A DNA stretch of 64,000 nt from Microbacterium proteolyticum. GTDB lineage: Bacteria > Actinomycetota > Actinomycetes > Actinomycetales > Microbacteriaceae. The notes beneath the pieces are model-generated. The model was not told the origin of the DNA and searched no databases. It worked only from the letters and a program-made list of their open reading frames with translations. The translations under genes and the position numbers were made by a program. Location of the stretch: the NCBI RefSeq assembly GCF_014192415.1, contig NZ_JACHXY010000001.1:434001-498000 (forward strand). The letters are read 5' to 3'. Positions 19,722-30,154 of this stretch are shown piece by piece. Numbering within the stretch: position 1 is the stretch's first letter; every line of letters starts with the position of its first letter.

Positions 19722-20647
19722 TACAGCTCCTGAGCAAAGTTGCCCTGCATCCGGGTGAACACCCGATGCGAGATCACGAGCAGAACCAGACCGACGACGC
19801 CGGCGATCAGCATTCGCAAACCTAGTTGGGAAGGATAATCCTCGGCCGTTCCGGCGCCCCAGAAAGCGCGGTGGAATCCGAGGACAGCGATCGTGAGGGG
19901 ATTCGCGGCGTATACATCGAGGACCCATTCGGGAAGCTGGAAACGGTTGATGACGTCCTGCACCATTCGCCAGGAGTAAACGATCGGCGCACCCCACATC
20001 GCAAGCATCAGCACCACTTCCGTCAGGTACTGGATATCGCGCAGATACACGTTCAGAGCTGACAGCAACAGGCCTATGGCGAGCCCGTAGATGGTGATGA
20101 GAATGACCGACGGGAAGAACCAGAGCATCTCGGCCGGTTCGGGCAGCGCGCGGAAAAGCATGGCCGCCACCAACAGCACACCGAGCTGAACGAGGAACAT
20201 GAACCCCGCTCCGCCGATGCTCGCGAGGGGGAAGATCTCCCGCGGGAGATAGATCTTCTTTACCAGCCCTCCGTTCTGCAGGATCGATCCGGTGGCGCCG
20301 AAGACCATATCGTTGAAGAACACATACAGCGTCAGACCCGAGAAGAGGTAGACCGCGAAGTCGTCGATGCCCTCGGCCGCGCGCAGGAACTGCCCCAGCA
20401 CGATGAAGTACATCAGGAACTGGATCAGCGGACGTATCACAGTCCAGAGGAAGCCGAGGAAGCTGTCGCGATACCGGGCCTGCAGGTCGCGGCGCACGAG
20501 CAGGTTCAACAGGTCGCGGCGTTGAAGGATCTCTCCAACCTTGCCGAGCCGACCGGTGGTACGTCGACCCGTCACATCGACGACCGCGTAGGGCGCATCG
20601 GCAATGCGGGCGAATCGGGCCTCGCTCTCCTCGCTCATCGCTGGCAT
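19721..20647 (-). CDS. Polysaccharide ABC exporter permease (Wzm/TagG-like)
   Basis: 308 residues, six membrane helices after a soluble N-terminus, matching ABC-2-type polysaccharide permeases. VRRDLQARYRDSFLGFLWTV and the LNVYLRDIQYLTEVVLMLAM region are the recognisable family blocks. The start could be ATG 20647 or ATG 20638 (nine bases later). It lies 13 bases after the rhamnan-synthesis-F gene and overlaps the ATPase gene by one base, so exporter and chain-assembly genes are co-expressed. The pair would move a finished lipid-linked polymer to the outer face. Confidence 0.92.
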   Translation of the reverse strand: MPAMSEESEARFARIADAPYAVVDVTGRRTTGRLGKVGEILQRRDLLNLLVRRDLQARYRDSFLGFLWTVIRPLIQFLMYFIVLGQFLRAAEGIDDFAVYLFSGLTLYVFFNDMVFGATGSILQNGGLVKKIYLPREIFPLASIGGAGFMFLVQLGVLLVAAMLFRALPEPAEMLWFFPSVILITIYGLAIGLLLSALNVYLRDIQYLTEVVLMLAMWGAPIVYSWRMVQDVINRFQLPEWVLDVYAANPLTIAVLGFHRAFWGAGTAEDYPSQLGLRMLIAGVVGLVLLVISHRVFTRMQGNFAQEL

Positions 20648-20660
20648 TCTCGCTGTTCCG

Positions 20661-22589
20661 TCATGAGTTCTTTCGTCGTTTCTTCAGCATGCGCGCGGCC
20701 CGGTCGATCCACTGACCGGGGCTTCTGTTCGGGTCCATCAACCGCCTCAGCCGGTGCACAGTACCCATGTGGTTGAGGCGCATGTACATCCTCAGGAAAT
20801 CTTTGCCGGAACCGGTGCCTACGAATCCGAGCGCCCGCAGGCGGTCGATCTTCTCGAAGGCGTATCCCGGCGTCGTACCGGCCATCTCGTCGAGCTTGTA
20901 GTCGAGGGCCGTGTGACTGACCGCCGCGTAGTCGGGTGCAACGATCGTCCGGCTGTGGTAACCCAGTTCGCCTGCCGCGTACGACGGCATGCGTTCCAGG
21001 ATATGCGCCAGTCCCCCGTCGTGGTACGCCTCCGCGCCGCCGAAGTCGGAGTACTCCCACGAATGCTCGACCAGCAGGCGCAGCGCTTTCGGACGCGCGA
21101 AGAACATCGAACCGTAGGGCGCGAGCGGCGACACGTCGTCGAGCGGTACCCGGATGCCGAGTCGCTCGGCCAGCCGCTCGAAGCCGGGCTTGTTCGACCA
21201 CCAGGCCCGACCCAACGTGGGGTAGCCGATATGGATCATGGGCGGGAAGGCGAGCCCCAGACCTGCCTCACGCTGAAAGAGCCCAAGCACGCGGGAGGTG
21301 TGCTCGTCGTCGTGCAGGAGGTTGAGGAATTGCTGCTCGCGGAAGTGCGTACCGACGTTGTACCCGTCCTGCGGCGTTTTCTTGCTGTGTAGTTTGACGA
21401 CGAGATCGTAGTCATCCGAAAGCAGCACGTCTCGACATCCGATGAGGAACGCGCTCTGGTCACGGCCGTCGTTGGAGGCGACGACCCGCACCGACACGGC
21501 GCCTCGCTGCCCCGGCGAGGCCGCGATGCGCGTCTGGATCCGGCGGGCGCGCTCGGCGTCGGGGGTCGTGACGATGAGGTCGTACGGCCCCGGCATGGTG
21601 TTTGCGCGCTCGATCATCTCCTCGGTCATCTCGTCGTAGAAGATGTGGGCGATGACGACCACCCGCAGCGCCGCAGCCGGATCGTAGGGCGCGTGATCGG
21701 GGCCGATGACGTCCATGAGCCCGGCGTCGGCGTTCAACACCTTCGGAGCAACGTTGCGGGCGAGATTCGATAGCGCGATCTCGACCGGGTACCCGCCCTC
21801 CGCCGCCGCTTCCAGCGCCCAGCGGCCGATCACCGCGTGACGATCCAGGAATGGGGGCCAGTGAAAGAACGGTCGCCGTTTGAGCACCGGGCAGCCGTCT
21901 TCGATGAGGGCGCGCGGGGCGAACAACGAGGCGTTGACGACGTCGTAATCGTCGGACGAGAACGCCGCCTCCCCCGTGAAGCCGCTCCCCGTGAACGTGC
22001 CGTGGAAGACGAGTTCATGACGAACGACCGCGTCGGTGTAGGTGGAGATCTCGGGTAGCTCACGCCAGTATCGCCGCCACCGCTCGGTCTGGAACATCTC
22101 GCGACGCACGGCGATCCAGAACGACTGGAAGTGGTACGGGAGAGTGCCGTTGCCCGTGATCGGGTTGTGGTCCTCCGCGGTGTGGTCGGTCATCGCCCAA
22201 AAGTGCAGGGGACGACTGTTCATCCGCTCGAAGACCGCGGCGAAGGGGTGCACGGGACCGAACCACGTGTCGTTGGTCAGTACGATCTCGTCGAACTCCG
22301 CAATGCGGTCGCCGAGATGGATCAGGGCGGCGCGTTGAGCGCCGATGTCGAATCCGGCGTTATCACGCTCGATGATCTCGTCGGCAGCCCCGGCCAATCG
22401 TTCGCGAGCCGTATCGGTGAGCACCCCGTTCACAACGGCGATGATTCGATCGGCATGCTCGCGGAGCGCGTTCAGCGCGTAAAGCACGTAATCCTCGACC
22501 TCGCCGCGGCGATCGAAAATCGTATAGACGACCAGTCGGCGGCCGTCGTGGGGGAAGCGGACCGCCGGCGCGATCTCCGTTTCGCTCAC
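20661..22589 (-). CDS. Rhamnan synthesis F (RgpF-like) glycosyltransferase, copy 2
   Basis: 642 residues. The N-terminal domain has VVYTIFDRRGEVEDYVLYAL, ERDNAGFDIGAQRAALIHLG and VLTNDTWFGPVHP. The C-terminal domain has FLIGCRDVLLSDDYDLVVKL, then HSKKTP and a block with FPPMIHIGYPTLG. This is the RgpF family, acting in rhamnose-glucose wall polysaccharide assembly. The GTG at 22589 overlaps the preceding stop (GTGA); the longer frame upstream is antisense. It is a paralogue of the gene immediately before it, with the same block order. dTDP-rhamnose genes are adjacent, which supports a rhamnosyl polymer. Confidence 0.9.
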   Translation of the reverse strand: MSETEIAPAVRFPHDGRRLVVYTIFDRRGEVEDYVLYALNALREHADRIIAVVNGVLTDTARERLAGAADEIIERDNAGFDIGAQRAALIHLGDRIAEFDEIVLTNDTWFGPVHPFAAVFERMNSRPLHFWAMTDHTAEDHNPITGNGTLPYHFQSFWIAVRREMFQTERWRRYWRELPEISTYTDAVVRHELVFHGTFTGSGFTGEAAFSSDDYDVVNASLFAPRALIEDGCPVLKRRPFFHWPPFLDRHAVIGRWALEAAAEGGYPVEIALSNLARNVAPKVLNADAGLMDVIGPDHAPYDPAAALRVVVIAHIFYDEMTEEMIERANTMPGPYDLIVTTPDAERARRIQTRIAASPGQRGAVSVRVVASNDGRDQSAFLIGCRDVLLSDDYDLVVKLHSKKTPQDGYNVGTHFREQQFLNLLHDDEHTSRVLGLFQREAGLGLAFPPMIHIGYPTLGRAWWSNKPGFERLAERLGIRVPLDDVSPLAPYGSMFFARPKALRLLVEHSWEYSDFGGAEAYHDGGLAHILERMPSYAAGELGYHSRTIVAPDYAAVSHTALDYKLDEMAGTTPGYAFEKIDRLRALGFVGTGSGKDFLRMYMRLNHMGTVHRLRRLMDPNRSPGQWIDRAARMLKKRRKNS

Positions 22590-24508
22590 CTGCGGGCTCC
22601 CTTCACCAGAGCGCGTCCCGCGGCCGCACCGGCGCGCACGCGTCGCAGCACCGCGCGGGCTCCCTGACCGAACGGGTGCATGATCGGATCGAGGCGCTGG
22701 ACGACCTTGTTGTGATTGGTCTTCATGTACATGCGGAAGAATGCCACGGCACCCGCCGTTCCCATCCAGCCGGCACGGTGCAAGAACTGGATCTGTTCGA
22801 TGGGGTACCCAGGCAGGTTGACGGCGAGCTGGTCGATCTTGTACTCGGTCGACAAGTGCGTGAGACTCGCGTGCTCGGCGTCCAGCACCGTCCGCGCGTG
22901 CAGGCCCTGCTCCCCCGCCGCGGCCGACACTAGACGCTCCAACAACCGCTGCATGTCCGGGACGAGCTCGCGAGAACGATCGCGAAAGTCGTTGTAGGTC
23001 CACTCCGCCGCGAGATACGGGCCAAGTCCCTCGGGTCGCCCGACCCACATGCCGCCGAAGGGCGCCAGCGGGGTGATTCCGTCCAGTGGAACCCGGATAC
23101 CGAGATCATCGGCCAGGTCTTGGCCCATCCCGCGATACCAGGACCAGCCTTCGCCGGTCGTGGCGTAGCCGGTCTGGATGACCGGCGGGAAGACGACCCC
23201 AAGACCCGGCTCGCGCACGAACAGCGCAAGCATATTCGCGATATACGCCGGGCTTCCTACGAGGTTGTCGCGCGTGTACCGGCGGAAGTACTCCGAAACG
23301 GTCCTGCCACGGCGGGTAGGCAGACGGTCGTGGAGTTTGACGAAGACGTCGTAGCGGTCGCTCAGCAATTCGTCCCGGCAGCCGATCAGGAAAGCGCTCA
23401 TGTCGCGGCCGTTCGCCGACGGCACGACGCGCACGTCACCGGTGGAGATGTTCTGTCCGTGCTTGAGCAGCAACTCCTCCACGGCCGGGGCCAGCTCAGG
23501 ATCGGAGGTGGTGACAATGACGTCGACCGGCGCAGGGAACCACGACAGCCGCTCCAGAAGCGGACTCACCGAGGCCACCCCGGTCGCATGGATCACGATG
23601 AGCACGCGCAGGGATGCCGGGTCTTCGGATGCCGTTACCTCAGTGCGCGGGAGGATGTCGAGCAACGCGAGATTGGTGGTCACGACCTTCGGCGGGACCG
23701 TCCGCGCGAGGTTCTCGAAGATCAACGAAGTCGGATAGCCGCTCGCTTCCACTTTCTCGAGCACTGCGCGACCAATCACTGCATGCCGGTCTAGGAACGG
23801 CGGCCAGTGGAAGAACGGACGACGCTTGACCAACGGGCAGCCGTCGTCGATGAGCAACGTGGGGTTGAACAGCGCCGGGTGGTCGGTCGGGTAGTCGTCC
23901 GACGCAAACGCCACCGCCGACGCGAACCCGGCCTCCACGAAGGTCTCGGTGAAGATCGTCTCGTGCTTGAGCACAGCGTCGAAGTACGACGGCATCTCGG
24001 GCAGCTCGCGCCAGTACCGCTCCCATTGCGGCGAGGCGAACATGCTTCGGCGTACCGCGATCCAGAACGACTGCAGGTGATATGGCAGCACACCCTCGCC
24101 CGTGAAGGGATTTGGCTCTTCCCGGGCGTGGTCGGTCATCCCCCAGAAGTCGACGTCGAGGGCGTCCATCCGGTCGAAGACCGGTCCATATGGGCGTACG
24201 GGGCCGAACCACGTGTCGTTCGTCAGCACGATCTCGTCGAAATCGACCAGTCGCGGTCCGAGGTGGTCGAGAGCATCCTTGTGTGCCCAGATGTCGAAAC
24301 CCACGTTCTCGCGCAGCAGGATTTCATCTGAGACGGGGGCGAGGCGCCGCCTGGCGTCGTCAGAGAGCTTCCCGTTGATTACGACGAGAATGTGAGACGC
24401 ACGGTCACGCATCCCCTCTAAGGCGTGGATCACATAGTCGTCGACACCGCCGCGCCGGTCGTACACGACGTAGACGACGAGCCGACGCCCATCGGGGGGG
24501 AAAACCAA
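22586..24508 (-). CDS. Rhamnan synthesis F (RgpF-like) glycosyltransferase, copy 1
   Basis: 640 residues. Blocks match the next gene in order: VVYVVYDRRGGVDDYVIHAL, LLRENVGFDIWAHKDAL, VLTNDTWFGPVRPYGPVF, then FLIGCRDELLSDRYDVFVKL and FPPVIQTGYATTG. The start is unusual: the only in-frame initiator after the previous stop is a TTG at 24508, with GGAG six bases upstream. The two neighbours are a tandem duplication that has since diverged, probably giving two transferases acting on different chain positions. It lies about 90 bases after rfbA on the same strand. Confidence 0.88.
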   Translation of the reverse strand: MVFPPDGRRLVVYVVYDRRGGVDDYVIHALEGMRDRASHILVVINGKLSDDARRRLAPVSDEILLRENVGFDIWAHKDALDHLGPRLVDFDEIVLTNDTWFGPVRPYGPVFDRMDALDVDFWGMTDHAREEPNPFTGEGVLPYHLQSFWIAVRRSMFASPQWERYWRELPEMPSYFDAVLKHETIFTETFVEAGFASAVAFASDDYPTDHPALFNPTLLIDDGCPLVKRRPFFHWPPFLDRHAVIGRAVLEKVEASGYPTSLIFENLARTVPPKVVTTNLALLDILPRTEVTASEDPASLRVLIVIHATGVASVSPLLERLSWFPAPVDVIVTTSDPELAPAVEELLLKHGQNISTGDVRVVPSANGRDMSAFLIGCRDELLSDRYDVFVKLHDRLPTRRGRTVSEYFRRYTRDNLVGSPAYIANMLALFVREPGLGVVFPPVIQTGYATTGEGWSWYRGMGQDLADDLGIRVPLDGITPLAPFGGMWVGRPEGLGPYLAAEWTYNDFRDRSRELVPDMQRLLERLVSAAAGEQGLHARTVLDAEHASLTHLSTEYKIDQLAVNLPGYPIEQIQFLHRAGWMGTAGAVAFFRMYMKTNHNKVVQRLDPIMHPFGQGARAVLRRVRAGAAAGRALVKGARR

Positions 24509-24595
24509 CGCTTGCTCCAGTTCGACCCCTCGGAAAATCCCGTGATTTTCTCGGGTGCGGCAGGGGCCTCAACCGCACGCAGACCACCGGCGAGC

Positions 24596-26560
<1,965 letters not shown>

Positions 26561-26562
26561 TC

Positions 26563-27975
26563 GTGGCCACCGCTTTCGGCAAGACCCTCACCGCTCGCGA
26601 GACGACGATCCCGGGTCTGCTCCTTCTCGATCTGCCCGTCCACGGCGACTCCCGAGGATGGTTCAAAGAGAACTGGCAGCGCGAGAAGATGTCGGCCGCG
26701 GGCGTGGATCTACCGGACTTCGGCCCCGTCCAGAACAACGTTTCCTTCAACGACGCCGTCGGCACCACGCGTGGCATCCATGCCGAGCCCTGGGACAAGT
26801 ACGTCTCGGTCGCGACCGGCCGGATCTTCGGCGCATGGGTCGATCTGCGGGAGGGGGAGACGTTCGGCGCGGTATTCACGGCCGAGCTGGACCCGTCGAC
26901 CGCCATCTTCGTCCCGCGCGGCGTCGGCAACTCATACCAGACTCTCGACCCCGACACGGCGTACACCTACCTGGTCAACGACCACTGGTCGCCCGACGCG
27001 ACCTACACGTTTCTCAACCTCGCCGACGAGACCGCGGCGGTCGAGTGGCCCATCCCACTCGACACCGTCGAGATCAGCGCGAAGGACATGAACCACCCGC
27101 GTCTGGCCGAGGTGGTCCCGATGCCCCCGAAGAAGATCCTCATCACGGGTGCCAACGGGCAACTCGGCCGGGCCCTGCGCGAGCAGTTCGGCGATCACCC
27201 CTGGATCGAATACACCACACGGGCAGAGCTCGATCTCGCCTCCCCCGATCTTTATGCCGCGCGCCGCTGGCGTGACTACGGCACGGTCATCAATGCCGCG
27301 GCCTACACCAAGGTCGACGTCGCGGAGACGCCCGAGGGCCGCACGGAGGCGTGGGCGACCAATGTCACCGCCGTAGCCGCTCTGGCGCGGATCGCGACGG
27401 AGAACGGGATCTTGCTCGTGCACGTCTCGAGCGATTACGTCTTCGACGGAACGAAGGACGGCGCCTACTCCACGGATGACGCGCTGTCGCCTCTGGGCGT
27501 CTACGGCCAGACCAAAGCCGCCGGCGACGCCATCGTGGCGACCGTGCCGCGGCATTACATCCTGCGTACCAGTTGGGTCATCGGTGACGGAGCGAATTTC
27601 GTCCGCACGATGGCGACGCTCGCCGAGCGGGGCATTGACCCGCGTGTGGTGAACGATCAGGTCGGACGCCTGTCCTTCACCACCGACATCGCCTCCACGG
27701 TGCACGCCCTCATCGACGGTTCGGCCCCCTTCGGTGTCTACAACGTCACCGGGACCGGGACCCCCCGCACCTGGTACGACATCGCTCGCGAAGTATTCGA
27801 GATCACCGGTCACGACCCCGAGCGGGTCACCGGCGTAAGCACCGACGATTACTTCGCGGTCTCGCCCACACCGGTGGCGCCTCGTCCGCGCAACAGCGTA
27901 CTGCGCGTGGACGACGCTGGCCCCGTCGTCACGGGCGACATCGATGAGCGATTGAACACCTATCTCCGCGGGTGA
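26563..27975 (+). CDS. Bifunctional dTDP-4-dehydrorhamnose 3,5-epimerase/4-reductase (RmlC-RmlD fusion)
   Basis: One 470-residue protein carries both last steps of dTDP-L-rhamnose synthesis. Residues 1-185 are an RmlC cupin: [17 protein letters not shown], the [20 protein letters not shown] block with the catalytic-type His, and [16 protein letters not shown]. Residues 190-470 are Rml[31 protein letters not shown] and [11 protein letters not shown] with the Tyr-x3-Lys pair. A linker of about ten residues joins them. GTG 26563 has AAGGGG eight bases upstream; GTG 26557, overlapping the rfbB stop, is an alternative start. The fusion recurs in Micrococcales and explains why no separate rmlC or rmlD gene is needed. 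Confidence 0.94.
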   Translation: MATAFGKTLTARETTIPGLLLLDLPVHGDSRGWFKENWQREKMSAAGVDLPDFGPVQNNVSFNDAVGTTRGIHAEPWDKYVSVATGRIFGAWVDLREGETFGAVFTAELDPSTAIFVPRGVGNSYQTLDPDTAYTYLVNDHWSPDATYTFLNLADETAAVEWPIPLDTVEISAKDMNHPRLAEVVPMPPKKILITGANGQLGRALREQFGDHPWIEYTTRAELDLASPDLYAARRWRDYGTVINAAAYTKVDVAETPEGRTEAWATNVTAVAALARIATENGILLVHVSSDYVFDGTKDGAYSTDDALSPLGVYGQTKAAGDAIVATVPRHYILRTSWVIGDGANFVRTMATLAERGIDPRVVNDQVGRLSFTTDIASTVHALIDGSAPFGVYNVTGTGTPRTWYDIAREVFEITGHDPERVTGVSTDDYFAVSPTPVAPRPRNSVLRVDDAGPVVTGDIDERLNTYLRG

Positions 27976-27976
27976 C

Positions 27977-28006
27977 ATGAGGGGGGCCGCCTGCGGCCCC
28001 CCTCAT
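27977..28006. terminator. Hairpin terminator between convergent genes
   Basis: ATGAGGGGGGCC (27977-27988) pairs with GGCCCCCCTCAT (27995-28006) around a six-base GC-rich loop. It lies directly after the rmlC-rmlD stop and touches the stop of the convergent membrane-protein gene, followed by a short T-containing tract. Confidence 0.8.
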
Positions 28007-30054
28007 CATTTCTGCACTTCGTAAATGCGCATGGTCGTGGGTCCCTCCTGCACGGTCTCAGAGAGGGCTACACATGCCGACTCGATCGGCACCTCGCTCA
28101 GCACCCAGGTGACATGATCCTGGGCGAAGGGGGCGCACGCGTCGAACGTCATCTGGACCTGATCCGGGTAGGGATTTCGTGGCGCGGGATCGCCGGAACC
28201 GAGCACCCACGAGACCATACCCAGCCGGTTCCATTCCTCCTCGGCTGCCCCGGTCGGGTCGATCTGCGCCCACATCTCGGCGGACGGCGCGCCCTGGAAT
28301 CCGTTCAAAGCGGTGACACCCGCCTCGACCAGCATCATCGTGGGCAACGAGCTCGACGTGATGCCCACCCAGGTTCCCGGATCCTGCTCGTCTCGCTGCT
28401 GCACCGCCTGGACCGTCGAGGTCTCTCGCAGGTCCAGCACCCCGCGGTAGAGGGGGTTCACTCCCAGGCTGGACACGATCGACACCACGAGAAGAGCGAT
28501 CGCGCCGGCCGTGACCCCGCCTCGTGCGAAAGCCACGACCGAGAAGAGGAAGAGGACTGCCAAAACCACACCCACGCCCACCTCCGCGGGGCCGATGCCG
28601 CTCAGGTAGACCGTCAGCCCCCCCGTTCGATGCACACGCCAGAGGACCATCGCAATCGATGCCACGGCCACAGCGAGCGCGCACAGGGAGACCCACCACG
28701 GCCCTCGGCCGGCCCCGCGTCTCCGTCTGTCGTCGAGGGCGGCGCCGACCACGAGCACCATGACGAAGCTGAGCACGCCGAAGCCGATGCGCATACGGGG
28801 GGATGTCGTGCGATCCAGGAGAAGCAGGTGCGCGATCGCGTCCCATCCCGGCACCAAGAGGAACGCGAGCATGACCGCCCCCGCCACGACGAGCGCGATC
28901 GACACGGGATCCGCACGGCGTGCGGTCCGCCACCGGTCTACGGCAAGCCACCCCATCACGACCACCAGGAACAAACCGGGGAGGAAGAACGTCGATGCCT
29001 CCGACATGTTCATAGCGAAGGGCTTCCCGGCGGTGCGACCGAGATCGAACGATAAGAACCCTCCGAACAGCTGTGCGAGTTCGGACCATCCGCCCTCGCC
29101 CATCTTCTGTAGGCGCTCGCCCGGATAGACCGTGGACGTGAAGCCCTGGATCGTCGACCACCGCGTGATCAGCCAGACCACCATCACGACAGCCGCGACC
29201 GCGCCCGCGACGAGAAGGGGCGTCAGTCGGCTCAGTCGCCGACGGAGCGGGACGGGGTCGTCTGTGGGCATCAATATCGCCCCCACGACGAAAGCCGCGG
29301 CGACAAGGACCACAGGGACGATGAAGGGGGCATAGACCCCGACCGCCATGGCGGCCGTGGTCCAAGCTGTAACGGCAGCAAGGATCCACGCGCCCCGTCG
29401 TCGTGGTGACCGCAGACACCACACCGCCGTCGTCATCACCAGGAACGCCCACGCCGCTGGATAGAGCGTGGTGGAGAGGTACCACCATTGGAAGAACGGC
29501 GCGAAGAAGAAGCCCACCGTCAGCGCCGCCGCCGTCACGGGCCGACGTGGCATCAGCACCACGGAGAGGAGGTACCCGGCCGCAATCACGGCGAAGCCCG
29601 GCAGCCACCACTTGAGCGCCATCGCCTGGTCCAGCGGCAGAAAGAAGAAGCCCCACAGGTGCGGCCTCAGCGCCGTCGACCAATCGGTGGTGGGGAGGTC
29701 GTTCTGAACAGTCGCGTCCATCCCGCCGGGGAACGTCTCATTACGAGCCGGGAGATCCTGCTCCACCTGCGAGATCACCCAGGACGTCTGCACGAACCAT
29801 TCGTCGCTGCGGATCGGCTCGGGCTCCCCCGCGATCAAAGCAGGATCCTGGCCCTGACGAATGAGGTCGTAGACGACTCCCGTCGACGAGCCCGTCAACC
29901 CCAGCGCGACGAAGGCCACAAGCACCGCCCCGAGGATACCGAGGGGCACGCCCACGACCGCGCGGTTCGGCAGCCCGTCGGGTCGTGGCGTCGTCCATCT
30001 GCGGTACCGGTCGCGGAAGGCACGCTGTACGTCAGGGGCGAGGGTGTTCGTCAC
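28006..30054 (-). CDS. Large polytopic membrane protein, possibly GT-C-like
   Basis: 682 residues. One helix near residues 35-55 is followed by an external loop with GEPEPIRSDEWFVQTSW, then roughly eleven further membrane segments and a C-terminal soluble domain of about 160 residues. Acidic residues in the first external loop and the overall layout resemble GT-C glycosyltransferases and the large membrane proteins often found in actinobacterial wall-glycan loci. I do not recognise a specific family by name with certainty. The GTG at 30054 is chosen because it precedes the first helix by about 30 residues; the frame further upstream is antisense. It probably transfers a lipid-linked sugar or acts in polymerisation on the outer face. 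Confidence 0.72.
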   Translation of the reverse strand: MTNTLAPDVQRAFRDRYRRWTTPRPDGLPNRAVVGVPLGILGAVLVAFVALGLTGSSTGVVYDLIRQGQDPALIAGEPEPIRSDEWFVQTSWVISQVEQDLPARNETFPGGMDATVQNDLPTTDWSTALRPHLWGFFFLPLDQAMALKWWLPGFAVIAAGYLLSVVLMPRRPVTAAALTVGFFFAPFFQWWYLSTTLYPAAWAFLVMTTAVWCLRSPRRRGAWILAAVTAWTTAAMAVGVYAPFIVPVVLVAAAFVVGAILMPTDDPVPLRRRLSRLTPLLVAGAVAAVVMVVWLITRWSTIQGFTSTVYPGERLQKMGEGGWSELAQLFGGFLSFDLGRTAGKPFAMNMSEASTFFLPGLFLVVVMGWLAVDRWRTARRADPVSIALVVAGAVMLAFLLVPGWDAIAHLLLLDRTTSPRMRIGFGVLSFVMVLVVGAALDDRRRRGAGRGPWWVSLCALAVAVASIAMVLWRVHRTGGLTVYLSGIGPAEVGVGVVLAVLFLFSVVAFARGGVTAGAIALLVVSIVSSLGVNPLYRGVLDLRETSTVQAVQQRDEQDPGTWVGITSSSLPTMMLVEAGVTALNGFQGAPSAEMWAQIDPTGAAEEEWNRLGMVSWVLGSGDPAPRNPYPDQVQMTFDACAPFAQDHVTWVLSEVPIESACVALSETVQEGPTTMRIYEVQK

Positions 30055-30154
30055 AGAGCAGGTCTCACTTTCGAAAACGCCGACACTCCAGTGTCCTCGA
30101 TGCTCCTGTACGTCGTGAACGACGGGGCCGGCCTCCGCTTCACCGAACGACGGC

